Assembly (NCBI RefSeq): GCF_001641335.1
Contig: NZ_LVEM01000008.1
Coordinates: 1 to 64,000 of the forward strand
Reading direction: 5' to 3'
Source: Bradyrhizobium stylosanthis
GTDB lineage: Bacteria; Pseudomonadota; Alphaproteobacteria; Rhizobiales; Xanthobacteraceae
DNA length: 64,000 nucleotides
Shown: positions 9,039-17,413 of the stretch, piece after piece
How the letters are laid out: each line of letters begins with the position of its first letter
Position numbering within the stretch: position 1 is the stretch's first letter
Made by a program: the position numbers and the translations under genes
Notes under the pieces: model-generated
The model's input: only the letters and a program-made list of their open reading frames with translations
Databases searched by the model: none
What the model was told of the DNA's origin: nothing

Positions 9039-9059
9039 GCCGCGCCAATTCGGCGCGGC
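9039..9059 (+). promoter_or_regulatory. Perfect 8-bp GC-rich hairpin upstream of binding-protein gene
   Basis: GCCGCGCC (9039-9046) and GGCGCGGC (9052-9059) form a perfect stem with a five-base loop AATTC, 29 bp before the ATG at 9089. It could be a leader hairpin that stabilises the mRNA or a protein site. There is no T-run, so it is not a clear terminator. Confidence 0.35.
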
Positions 9060-9088
9060 AACAAACCGACGACACAGGGAGGAGCACA

Positions 9089-10339
9089 ATGTCGAAATGC
9101 AGCATCGGACTGCTCGCGCTGAGCAGCCTGTTTCTATCAGGCGCGGCGATCGCCCAGGAAAAAATCAAGGTGGGCGTCACCGCGACCCTCGAAGGTACCT
9201 ACACCGTGCTCGGTGAGGACGGCATGCGCGGCCACCAGACGGCGCTCAACGTGCTGGGCAAGAAGATCGGCGACAAGGAACTCGAATTCATCGTCGCCTC
9301 GACCGACGCGACGCCGGACTCCGCGGTGCGCGCGGTCCGCAAGCTGATCGAGCAGGACAAGGTGCAGATCCTGCTGTCGCCGCTCTCCGGCGACGAGGGC
9401 ATCGCGGTGAAGAACTTCGCCAAGACCCATCCGGAGCTAACCTTCATCAACGCGGCATCGGGCGCGCAGGAAACCACCTATGTCGACCCCGCCCCGAACT
9501 TCTTCCGCTACAACATGGACGGCGCGCAGTGGCAGGTCGGCCTCGGCAAATACGCCTATGACGAAAAGAAGTATCGCAAGATCGCGACCGTCGGCGAGGA
9601 CTATTCCTTTATCTACACCCAAGTGTTCGGGCTGGTGCTCGAATTCTGCGGTGCCGGCGGACAGGTGACCAACCGGCAATGGGTGCCGCTCGGCACCAAG
9701 GATTTCGCCTCCGTCATCGCCGCCCTGCCCGATGATGTCGATGCCATCTATCTCGGCCTCGGCGGCGCGGACGCCGTCAACTTCCTCAACCAGTATCAGC
9801 AGGCTGGCGGCAAGGCGCATCTGATGGGTGGTTCCATCATGATCGACCAGACCATCCTGTCGTCAAAGGGCAACGCCAAGAATGCGCTGATCGGCACCAT
9901 CGCGGCGAGCGGCCAGGCCGACACCTGGGAGGACCCGGGCTGGCAGAAATTCGTGAAGGCCTATCAGGACGCCTTCCCGCCCAACAAGCGCTTCCCGAGC
10001 CCGTCGCTGCTGGCCACCAACTACTATGGCTCGACCATGGCGCTGATCCTCGCGCTGCGTCAGGTCAACGGCGACCTCTCCAACAACCAGGGGAAGTTCA
10101 GGGAAGCACTGGCGAAGATCGAGCTCGACGCGCCGAACGGCAAGATCAAGCTCGACTCCAACCGCCAGGCGATCGGCACCAACTTCGTCACCGAGGTCGT
10201 CGATGACGGCAAGGGCGCGCTGTTCAGCAAGGTCGTGAAGGTGATCCCGAACGTGAACCAGACGCTCGGCTATGATCCGGCGGTGTTCTCGAAGATCGGA
10301 TTGCCGAGCCGCACCGTGCCGGAATGTAAGAAGTACTGA
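9089..10339 (+). CDS. Branched-chain-type (LivJ family) ABC substrate-binding protein
   Basis: 416 residues with a Sec signal peptide (cleavage after AAIA, about residue 22). The mature protein has the Peripla_BP_6 pattern: an N-terminal IKVGVTATLEGTYTVLGEDG, a central DFASVIAALPDDVDAIYLG, and a tyrosine-rich NYYGSTMALILAL near the end. It starts after GGGAGGAG and is the first gene of the 22-kb forward cluster. The matching permeases and ATPases follow the AraC gene. This family binds amino acids but also aromatic acids and other small organic molecules; the ligand is unknown. Confidence 0.9.
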   Translation: MSKCSIGLLALSSLFLSGAAIAQEKIKVGVTATLEGTYTVLGEDGMRGHQTALNVLGKKIGDKELEFIVASTDATPDSAVRAVRKLIEQDKVQILLSPLSGDEGIAVKNFAKTHPELTFINAASGAQETTYVDPAPNFFRYNMDGAQWQVGLGKYAYDEKKYRKIATVGEDYSFIYTQVFGLVLEFCGAGGQVTNRQWVPLGTKDFASVIAALPDDVDAIYLGLGGADAVNFLNQYQQAGGKAHLMGGSIMIDQTILSSKGNAKNALIGTIAASGQADTWEDPGWQKFVKAYQDAFPPNKRFPSPSLLATNYYGSTMALILALRQVNGDLSNNQGKFREALAKIELDAPNGKIKLDSNRQAIGTNFVTEVVDDGKGALFSKVVKVIPNVNQTLGYDPAVFSKIGLPSRTVPECKKY

Positions 10340-10456
10340 CGCATCACGCGACAAGACGCCGGGGAGCGACTCGCTGACGCGGGCGCTCTCCGCTCTTGCA
10401 ATCTCGGCGGCGTTGTTGAACGCTGGCTGAAAAGAAGAACATTCGGGAGGGAAGGC

Positions 10457-11284
10457 ATGAGCCGGGCGCTCGCCGTCTTCCACGGCCGCTTTGGCCGGGC
10501 GACGGTTTATCAGTTGAACCGCCCTTTCAATATCCACGCTCATCGCGAAGGTCATTTGATCTTCCATGTTGGCGGCATGCCCGCATGCATCGATGTCTCC
10601 GACGGACACTATGACCTCACCGAGACGTCCGTCGTCGCCGTCAATCCCTGGGAGCCGCACAACTTCCTGCCGACCGATCTCGACGGCGGCGCCATCTTCT
10701 TCGTGCTCTACGTCAACGCCGAATGGTTTGCACCCGATGCCTCGGGCACCGAGCGCATGCGGTTCGGCCGGACCCAGTTCAGACGCACGCCGGCGCTCGA
10801 CAAGCACATCCGGCGTACTGCCGCCCTCGTGTGCGGCGCACCATCGCTCTCCAGTCTCGATTCCGAGCTAAGGCGGCTGATCGACATCTGCTACGACGAA
10901 AGCTGGCAGCAGGCCGAGATCGCGCGCGATCCGCGGGCCAGCGGCTCCGTCACCGATTTTCGCGTGCGCAAGTGCATCAAGATGATGACGGAAAGCCCCG
11001 GCGCGGAGATCGAGCTCGATACGATCGCCCGCGAGTCCGGCCTGTCGCGGCCGCACTTCTACCGGCTGTTCCGCGTCCAGACCGGCGTCACGCCGAACCT
11101 CTATCTCAACACGCTGATCATGGAACAGGCGCTCGAAGCGCTCGTGGCCAGCGAGACGCCGATCGCTGACATCGGCTTCGATCTCGGCTTCACCTCGCAG
11201 AGCGGTTTCACCCGCTTCTTCGCGGCCAATGTCGGGATGGCCCCGACCGATTATCGTCGCGCGGCCAAGGTTTTGCGCGCCTGA
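10457..11284 (+). CDS. AraC-family transcriptional regulator
   Basis: 275 residues. An N-terminal cupin-like effector domain (about 10-95, with HREGHLIFHVGG and an NPWEPHNF turn) precedes a C-terminal double helix-turn-helix (about 170-272: ELDTIARESGLSRPHFYRLF then IADIGFDLGFTSQSGFTRFF). A strong GGGAGG lies upstream of the ATG. It sits between the binding protein and its permeases, so it most likely activates the transport and catabolic cluster in response to the imported compound. Confidence 0.9.
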   Translation: MSRALAVFHGRFGRATVYQLNRPFNIHAHREGHLIFHVGGMPACIDVSDGHYDLTETSVVAVNPWEPHNFLPTDLDGGAIFFVLYVNAEWFAPDASGTERMRFGRTQFRRTPALDKHIRRTAALVCGAPSLSSLDSELRRLIDICYDESWQQAEIARDPRASGSVTDFRVRKCIKMMTESPGAEIELDTIARESGLSRPHFYRLFRVQTGVTPNLYLNTLIMEQALEALVASETPIADIGFDLGFTSQSGFTRFFAANVGMAPTDYRRAAKVLRA

Positions 11285-11477
11285 CCGCTGCACGAAAAGA
11301 TACTCACGATCAAACGTCGCTCTCGCCGCCCGGCTAGGATGTGGCCCAACGCGATCCCGAAGATGATCGCGACCGACGGGAGCGCGCGTCCATGGCAAGG
11401 CCTGCAGCCACTGCTGGGCTGTCCGACCTGCATTCGATGAACTTTCGGCGTGTCGCCCGAACCAGCGGACGGCGCAC

Positions 11478-12488
11478 ATGAGCCGATTTGTCGAACGTCA
11501 TCCCGCCTGGGCGCTGATCACGATCATCGCCATTGCCGTCCTGCTCTGGCTCGTCTTCGCGGTCTGGCCGCCGGGTCTCGAAGAGGCGATCGGTCGCAAG
11601 CGCGTCTTCCTCAACGCCGTCTTCAACGGCGTCACGCTCGGCGGCCTCTACTTCCTCGTCGCCAGCGGCTTCACGTTGATCTTCGGCCTGATGCGCAACG
11701 TCAACCTCGCGCACGGCTCGCTCTATCTGTTCGGCGGCTATGTCGGCTACGCCATCAGCTCGGCGACCGGCTCCTGGCTGCTCAGCTTCATCGTCGCCTT
11801 TATCCTGACCGCCCTGGTCGGCGTGCTGCTGCAGGTGATCGTGTTCCGCCGCATGGAGGGCCAGGACCTCAGGCAGACCATGGTGACGATCGGCCTGTCG
11901 ATCGTGTTTGCCGATCTCATGCTGTGGGCCTGCGGCGGCGATTTCTACCAGATCCAGACCCCGAGCTGGTTGATCGGGCCCGTGGATTTGCCGCTGATCA
12001 CGGCGGTGAAGTCCTCGGGCGAGCCGGTCTATCTCAGATATCCCATGGTGCGGCTCGTGATCTTCGCTGCGTCCGTGGTCATCGGCGTTGCGATGTGGCT
12101 CGCTCTCAATCGCACCCGGATCGGCATGATCATCCGTGCCGGCGTCGACGATCGCGACATCCTCGCTGCGACCGGCGTGCGCATCCAGCTCGTCTTCGTG
12201 CTCGTGTTCGCGTTCGGCGCCGGCCTTGCCGGCATCGCCGGCGTGGTCGGCGGCACCTTCCAGTCTTTGTCGCCGGGCGAGGACATCCGCTTCCTGCTGG
12301 CCTCCCTCGTGGTGGTGATCGTCGGCGGCATGGGCTCGATCCCCGGTGCGGCGCTCGGCGCGCTCATCATCGGCCTCGCCGAGCAGCTCGGCTCGGTCTA
12401 CATCCCGACCTACGCCATCGTCGTGACCTTCCTGATCATGGTGCTGGTGCTGGCGATCCGGCCACAAGGCCTGTTGGCGAGGCGCTGA
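11478..12488 (+). CDS. Branched-chain-type ABC transporter permease (LivH family)
   Basis: 336 residues with about eight to nine membrane segments, the first at about 13-35. The LivH-family segment GVTLGGLYFLVASGFTLIFG is followed by MRNVNLAHGSLY. The late ALGALIIGLAEQLGS motif is also typical. It pairs with the LivM-family gene that starts one base after its stop. Confidence 0.92.
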   Translation: MSRFVERHPAWALITIIAIAVLLWLVFAVWPPGLEEAIGRKRVFLNAVFNGVTLGGLYFLVASGFTLIFGLMRNVNLAHGSLYLFGGYVGYAISSATGSWLLSFIVAFILTALVGVLLQVIVFRRMEGQDLRQTMVTIGLSIVFADLMLWACGGDFYQIQTPSWLIGPVDLPLITAVKSSGEPVYLRYPMVRLVIFAASVVIGVAMWLALNRTRIGMIIRAGVDDRDILAATGVRIQLVFVLVFAFGAGLAGIAGVVGGTFQSLSPGEDIRFLLASLVVVIVGGMGSIPGAALGALIIGLAEQLGSVYIPTYAIVVTFLIMVLVLAIRPQGLLARR

Positions 12489-12489
12489 G

Positions 12490-13572
12490 ATGTCGCTCGC
12501 CCATGATGCCCGCGTTGCCGTTCATCCCGCCGCCGGAGCGCAGCGCCCGGCGCGGGCACGGCCGGAGCTCAACAATCCCGCCGCCTGGGTCGTTGCGGCC
12601 ATTCTCCTGATCATGCCGCTGATCGCCAACGGCTTCTTCCTGATCGAGATCTTTGCGACCACGATGATCCTCGGCATCATGGCGCTGAGCCTGATGTTCC
12701 TCGCCGGCTATGGCGGCATGGTCAGCCTGATGCAGCTCACCATCGCGGGCTTCTCGGCCTACATGGTCGCCGTGTTCGGCGTGAGCGGCAACGCCAATAT
12801 CAGCCTGGGCTGGCCGTGGTGGCTCGCCGTTCCCATGGCGCTCGCGCTGGCGACCGCCTTCGGGACGCTTGGCGGCGCGCTCGCGGTGCGCACCGAGGGC
12901 ATCTACACCATCATGATCACGCTCGCGATCGGCGCGGCTTTCTATTATTTCACCAACCAGAACTGGGCGATCTTCAACGGCCATACCGGCATCAACACCG
13001 TGGCGACGCCACATTTCTGGGGCGTCAACTGGCGCGCCGACATCCCGTTCTACTATGTCGTGCTCGCGGTCGCTGCGCTCTGCTACTTCGCGGTCGAATA
13101 TCTCTCGCGCGCGCCGTTCGGCCTCGCGCTCCAGGGCGTGCGCGACAATCCGCGGCGCATGGCGGCGCTCGGCTTCAACGTCAACGCCCATCGTGTCGCC
13201 GCCTATGCTTTCGCGTCCTTCATCGCCGCGCTCGCCGGCGTGCTCCAAGTCTGGAACTACCGCCAGATCTCGCCCGGCTCCGTCAGCGTCGGTGCCTGCA
13301 TCGACGTGCTGATCATCGCGGTGGTCGGCGGCATCACGCGTCCGATCGGCCCTTTCATCGGCGCACTGATCTTCGTGCTGCTGCGCACCTTCGCGCTCGA
13401 CTTCCTGGTCCGCCTCGGGCTCGACGGCAACCGCTTCCGCCTGCTGATCGGGCTCGGCTTCCTTGCCATCGTGTTCTGGTCGTCGGACGGCGTCATCGGA
13501 CTATGGCAGCGCTGGCGCCAGCGTCAACGCCGCGACGACAGCCGCTCTCGCGGAGGGCACCGCCATGGATAG
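12490..13572 (+). CDS. Branched-chain-type ABC transporter permease (LivM family)
   Basis: 360 residues with about ten membrane segments. LivM signatures include FLAGYGGMVSLMQLTIAGFS and the SRAPFGLALQGVRDNPRRM loop that contacts the ATPase. It overlaps the following ATPase gene by eight bases. The charged C-terminal tail (RWRQRQRRDDSRSR) is cytoplasmic. Confidence 0.92.
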   Translation: MSLAHDARVAVHPAAGAQRPARARPELNNPAAWVVAAILLIMPLIANGFFLIEIFATTMILGIMALSLMFLAGYGGMVSLMQLTIAGFSAYMVAVFGVSGNANISLGWPWWLAVPMALALATAFGTLGGALAVRTEGIYTIMITLAIGAAFYYFTNQNWAIFNGHTGINTVATPHFWGVNWRADIPFYYVVLAVAALCYFAVEYLSRAPFGLALQGVRDNPRRMAALGFNVNAHRVAAYAFASFIAALAGVLQVWNYRQISPGSVSVGACIDVLIIAVVGGITRPIGPFIGALIFVLLRTFALDFLVRLGLDGNRFRLLIGLGFLAIVFWSSDGVIGLWQRWRQRQRRDDSRSRGGHRHG

Positions 13573-14347
13573 CGTCGCCCAGCGCCTCTCTGCCGTCGGT
13601 GCCGGTGCCGCGCTCGAGCTGCGCGGCGTGACGCGGTTGTTCGGCGCGCTCGCGGCACTGACCGACGTCACCATCACCGTGCGTCCCGGCGAGCGGCGCG
13701 CCGTGCTTGGCTCCAACGGCGCCGGCAAGACCACGCTGTTCAACTGCATCACCGGCGACTTCCCGCCCTCCTCCGGCACCATCCGCTTCTTCGGCGAGGA
13801 CGTCACCCACTTCCCGCCCTATGAGCGCATCCGCCGGGGCTTGCGCCGGACCTACCAGATCTCGGCGCTGTTTCCGGGCCTCACCGTCCAGGACAACGTC
13901 TATCTCGCCTGCCGCGGCGTCTCGCGCGGACGCTTCTCGTTCCTGCGCCCGGGGCAAAACGACGCGCTGATGCATGCCGCCGACAATCTCGTGCAGGCCG
14001 TGCATCTGTCCGCCGTGAAGGACCAGCGTGTCGCCGAGCTCGCGCACGGCCAGCAGCGCCAGCTCGAGATCGCGCTCGCGCTCGCGGGCGCCCCGCGCTT
14101 CGTCCTGTTCGACGAGCCCGCCGCCGGCCTGTCACCGACCGAGCGGGCCGAGCTGATCGAGATCCTGACCTCCCTGCCCGCCCATATCGGCTACATCATC
14201 ATCGAGCACGACATGGACGTGGCGCTGCGCGTCGTCGAGAGCGTCACGATGATGCACAACGGGCGCATCTTCAAGGAAGGCCTGCCGCAGGAGATCCAGT
14301 CCGATCCCGAGGTGCAGGAGCTTTACCTCGGAGGCGGCCATGAGTGA
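13565..14347 (+). CDS. ABC transporter ATP-binding protein (LivG family)
   Basis: 260 residues. Walker A is GSNGAGKTT (about 49-57), Walker B is FVLFDEP, and the switch histidine is in IIIEHDMD. The signature motif reads LAHGQQRQLEIA rather than LSGGQ, a variant seen in LivG-type proteins. The ATG at 13565 sits inside the end of the LivM gene (eight-base overlap) and is preferred over an in-frame upstream start within that gene. It powers uptake together with the LivF-like domain of the next gene, which it overlaps by eight bases. Confidence 0.9.
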   Translation: MDSVAQRLSAVGAGAALELRGVTRLFGALAALTDVTITVRPGERRAVLGSNGAGKTTLFNCITGDFPPSSGTIRFFGEDVTHFPPYERIRRGLRRTYQISALFPGLTVQDNVYLACRGVSRGRFSFLRPGQNDALMHAADNLVQAVHLSAVKDQRVAELAHGQQRQLEIALALAGAPRFVLFDEPAAGLSPTERAELIEILTSLPAHIGYIIIEHDMDVALRVVESVTMMHNGRIFKEGLPQEIQSDPEVQELYLGGGHE

Positions 14348-16550
14348 GGCCCGCCGCTCACCCGCCGCGCTCGAGGTCCGCGGCCTCGACGTCTACTACG
14401 GCCACTCGCACGCGCTGCAAGGCGTCGATCTCACGCTGGAAAGCGGCGTGTTCTCCGTCGTCGGCCGCAACGGCATGGGCAAGACCACGCTGTGCAAGGC
14501 GATCATGGGGCTGGTCGGCGTGAGCGGCGGATCGATCCGCGTGCGTGGTGAGGATGTCACGCGACGGCCGCCAGCCCAGATCGCGCGGCTCGGCGTCGGC
14601 TACGTGCCGCAGGGGCGCCGCCTCTGGCGCTCGCTCAGCGTCGACGAACATTTGCAGCTTGCCGGCGGGATGCGCTCCGGTGCCTGGACCGTCGAACGCA
14701 TCTACGACACCTTCCCGCGCCTCGCCGAGCGCAAGGGCCATGGCGGCGGCCAGCTCTCCGGCGGCGAGCAGCAGATGCTGGCGATCTCGCGCGCGCTGCT
14801 CACCAATCCGCATCTGTTGATCATGGACGAGCCGACCGAAGGCCTTGCGCCCGTCATCGTCGCGCAGGTCGAGGAGATGCTGCTGCGGCTCGGCGAGGAC
14901 GGTGACATGTCCGTGCTCGTGATCGAGCAGAACATCGGCGTTGCCACCGCGATCTCGCGCAACGTCGCGATCATGGTCAACGGCCGCATCAACCGCATCA
15001 TCGACTCCGGCCGCCTCGCCGCCGACCGCGATCTGCAGCAGCGCCTGCTTGGCGTTGGGCTTCACGCAGAGCTCGAACCCGACCTCGATATCCCCGCGTC
15101 CGGCTCCGAAACAAAGCCGGCACCGGCGCCGCGCCGCGATGGCCCGGTCCGGATCTACGTCTCGAACCCTGTGCTGCCGACGCGATGGTCGCAGCCGGTG
15201 CCGATCGCCCGCATCGAGGCGGCGGCCCGCACGCGCTCGACCGAGGTCACGCGGCTGGAGGAGACGACGCGGCGCAGGCGCGAGCCCGCGCTTACGCAGA
15301 CGGCGGGCCCGCCTGTCGTCCTGGTCGTCGGGACGCTCGATACCAAGGGCCAGGAGCTGCGCTTCATTCGCGACATCATCGCGGCAGCCGGCCTTCGCAC
15401 CCGGCTGGTGGACGTCTCGACCAGCGGGAAGCATTCCAGCTGCGATGTCTCCGCGCAGGAGATCGCGCTGAACCACGGCCGCGGCGGCGCGGCCGTGTTC
15501 GGCCCCGACCGCGGCGCGGCCGTGACCGCGATGGCCGATGCCTTCGCCAACTGGCTGCGGCGACAGGGCAACGTTGCCGGCGTGATCTCGGCCGGCGGTT
15601 CGGGCGCGGCCTCGCTGGTCGCACCGGGCATGCGCGCGCTTGCCGTCGGCGTGCCCAAACTGATCATTTCCTCGGTCGCCTCGGGCGACGTCGGCCCTTA
15701 TGTCGGCCCGTCCGACATCACCATGATGTACTCGGTCACCGACGTGCAGGGGCTGAACACGATCTCGCGCGCCGTGCTGGCCAATGGCGCCAATGCGATC
15801 GCCGGCATGGTCAAGGCGCGGCTCGATGAAAGCGCCGCAACGGCCCGCCAGACCGGCGGGCTGCCGTCGGTCGGCATCACCATGTTCGGCGTCACGACTC
15901 CCGCGGTGCAGAAGATCGCGGCCGAGCTGCGCGACGATTTCGAATGCCTGGTCTTCCACGCCACGGGCGTCGGCGGCCGTTCGATGGAGAAGCTCGTCGA
16001 GTCCGGCCAGCTCGCCGGCGTCATCGACCTCACCACGACCGAGATCTGCGACCTGCTGATGGGCGGCGTGTTTCCGGCAACTGAAGACCGCTTCGGCGCC
16101 ATCATCCGCAGCCGCCTGCCTTATGTCGGATCGGTCGGCGCGCTCGACATGGTCAATTTCGGCGCGCCCGACACCATTCCCGAGCGCTACCGTGGCCGCA
16201 AATTCCACGTCCACAATCCGCAGGTGACCTTGATGCGGACGACGGTCGAGGAGAACGAGCGTATGGGCCGCTGGATCGCCGAGCGCCTCAACCAGATGGA
16301 CGGCCCCGTGCGCTTCTTCCTGCCCGAGGGCGGCGTTTCCGCGCTCGATGCGCGCGGCCAGCCGTTCTGGGATCCGGACGCGGACGCCGCGCTGTTCCGA
16401 GCGCTGGAGCGCGATGTGCGCCAGACCGGCAACCGCCAGCTCATTCGCATCTCTAAGAACATCAACGATCCCGACTTCGCCGCCGCCATCGTCAGTGCGT
16501 TCCGAACGCTGTTCGGCCGCACCGGCGCGCGGCGGAGACTAGCGAGGTGA
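14340..16550 (+). CDS. LivF-type ABC ATPase fused to Tm-1-like/UPF0261 domain
   Basis: 736 residues, about three times the length of an ordinary LivF. Residues 1-245 are a complete ABC ATPase: Walker A GRNGMGKTT (42-50), signature LSGGEQQM, Walker B LLIMDEP and the LivF-type VLVIEQNIG switch. A charged linker (about 250-322) leads to a full UPF0261/Tm-1-like domain (about 325-733), recognised from VVGTLDTKGQELRF, STSGKHSS, the glycine-rich ISAGGSGAASLVAP and the late RFFLPEGGVSALD. No stop or frameshift separates them. The second domain binds ATP in the plant Tm-1 relative; its bacterial role is poorly known. The fusion ties that enzyme physically to the importer. Confidence 0.85.
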   Translation: MSEARRSPAALEVRGLDVYYGHSHALQGVDLTLESGVFSVVGRNGMGKTTLCKAIMGLVGVSGGSIRVRGEDVTRRPPAQIARLGVGYVPQGRRLWRSLSVDEHLQLAGGMRSGAWTVERIYDTFPRLAERKGHGGGQLSGGEQQMLAISRALLTNPHLLIMDEPTEGLAPVIVAQVEEMLLRLGEDGDMSVLVIEQNIGVATAISRNVAIMVNGRINRIIDSGRLAADRDLQQRLLGVGLHAELEPDLDIPASGSETKPAPAPRRDGPVRIYVSNPVLPTRWSQPVPIARIEAAARTRSTEVTRLEETTRRRREPALTQTAGPPVVLVVGTLDTKGQELRFIRDIIAAAGLRTRLVDVSTSGKHSSCDVSAQEIALNHGRGGAAVFGPDRGAAVTAMADAFANWLRRQGNVAGVISAGGSGAASLVAPGMRALAVGVPKLIISSVASGDVGPYVGPSDITMMYSVTDVQGLNTISRAVLANGANAIAGMVKARLDESAATARQTGGLPSVGITMFGVTTPAVQKIAAELRDDFECLVFHATGVGGRSMEKLVESGQLAGVIDLTTTEICDLLMGGVFPATEDRFGAIIRSRLPYVGSVGALDMVNFGAPDTIPERYRGRKFHVHNPQVTLMRTTVEENERMGRWIAERLNQMDGPVRFFLPEGGVSALDARGQPFWDPDADAALFRALERDVRQTGNRQLIRISKNINDPDFAAAIVSAFRTLFGRTGARRRLAR

Positions 16551-16553
16551 CCG

Positions 16554-17387
16554 ATGGCCAGGTTTGAACGCGCTGCCCTCCTGAAGAAGTTCCGCGACAT
16601 GGCAAGACGCGGTGAGCCGATCGTCGGCGGCGGTGCCGGCACCGGCCTGTCGGCCAAGTGCGAGGAAGCCGGCGGCGTCGATCTCATCGTCATCTACAAT
16701 TCCGGGCGCTATCGCATGGCCGGGCGCGGCTCGCTCGCGGGCCTGATGGCCTACGGCGATGCCAACGCCATCGTACTGGAAATGGCGAGCGAGGTGCTGC
16801 CGGTGGTCGGCCAGACCCCGGTGCTTGCGGGCGTCAACGGCACCGATCCATTCCGCGACATGGATGTCTTCCTCGACCAGTTGAAGGCCCTTGGCTTCGC
16901 CGGCGTCCAGAACTTTCCGACGGTCGGCCTGATCGACGGCACCTTCCGCGCCAATCTCGAAGAGACCGGCATGTCCTACGCACTCGAGATCGACATGATC
17001 GCGAAGGCGCACGACAAGGACATGCTGACCACGCCCTACGTGTTCAGCGAGAAGGAGGCCGCCGCGATGGCGATCGCCGGCGCTGACATCATCGTCTGCC
17101 ACATGGGCCTCACGACCGGCGGCACCATCGGGGCGCACACCGCCTTGAAGCTCAAGGACTGCCCCGCGCGGATCGACACCTGGGCCACGGCAGCGCTCAG
17201 CGTCAATCCGGACATCCTGGTGCTGGCCCATGGCGGACCGATCGCGGATCCCGCCGATGCCGACTTCATCATGAAGAACACCCGTCATTGCCACGGCTTC
17301 TACGGCGCCTCTTCGATGGAGCGGCTGCCCGTCGAGCGGGCGCTGACGGAGCAGGTCCGTCAATTCAAGGCGATCGGCGCGCGCTAA
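16554..17387 (+). CDS. Phosphoenolpyruvate hydrolase-family TIM-barrel protein
   Basis: 277 residues matching the PEP_hydrolase family (a TIM barrel related to IGPS-like folds). Recognisable pieces are GEPIVGGGAGTGLSAKCEEA, YNSGRYRMAGRGSLAG, the QNFPTVGLIDGTFR strand-loop and HGGPIADPADADF near the end. It starts three bases after the UPF0261 domain ends. In plant Tm-1 and many bacteria these two domains are adjacent or fused, so the pair probably acts in one reaction. The biochemical activity is not established by the sequence. Confidence 0.82.
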   Translation: MARFERAALLKKFRDMARRGEPIVGGGAGTGLSAKCEEAGGVDLIVIYNSGRYRMAGRGSLAGLMAYGDANAIVLEMASEVLPVVGQTPVLAGVNGTDPFRDMDVFLDQLKALGFAGVQNFPTVGLIDGTFRANLEETGMSYALEIDMIAKAHDKDMLTTPYVFSEKEAAAMAIAGADIIVCHMGLTTGGTIGAHTALKLKDCPARIDTWATAALSVNPDILVLAHGGPIADPADADFIMKNTRHCHGFYGASSMERLPVERALTEQVRQFKAIGAR

Positions 17388-17413
17388 CGCCGGATAGGTC
17401 GAGGGAGGGAAAG

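Noticed and set aside
10361..10391. GGGGAGCG/CGCTCTCC hairpin after the binding-protein gene as a terminator
   Set aside because: One mismatch, a 15-base loop and no T-run; too weak to report as a feature.
14358..16214. 618-codon reverse open frame opposite the LivF-UPF0261 fusion
   Set aside because: No recognisable domain; the forward frame has all ABC motifs and the UPF0261 domain.
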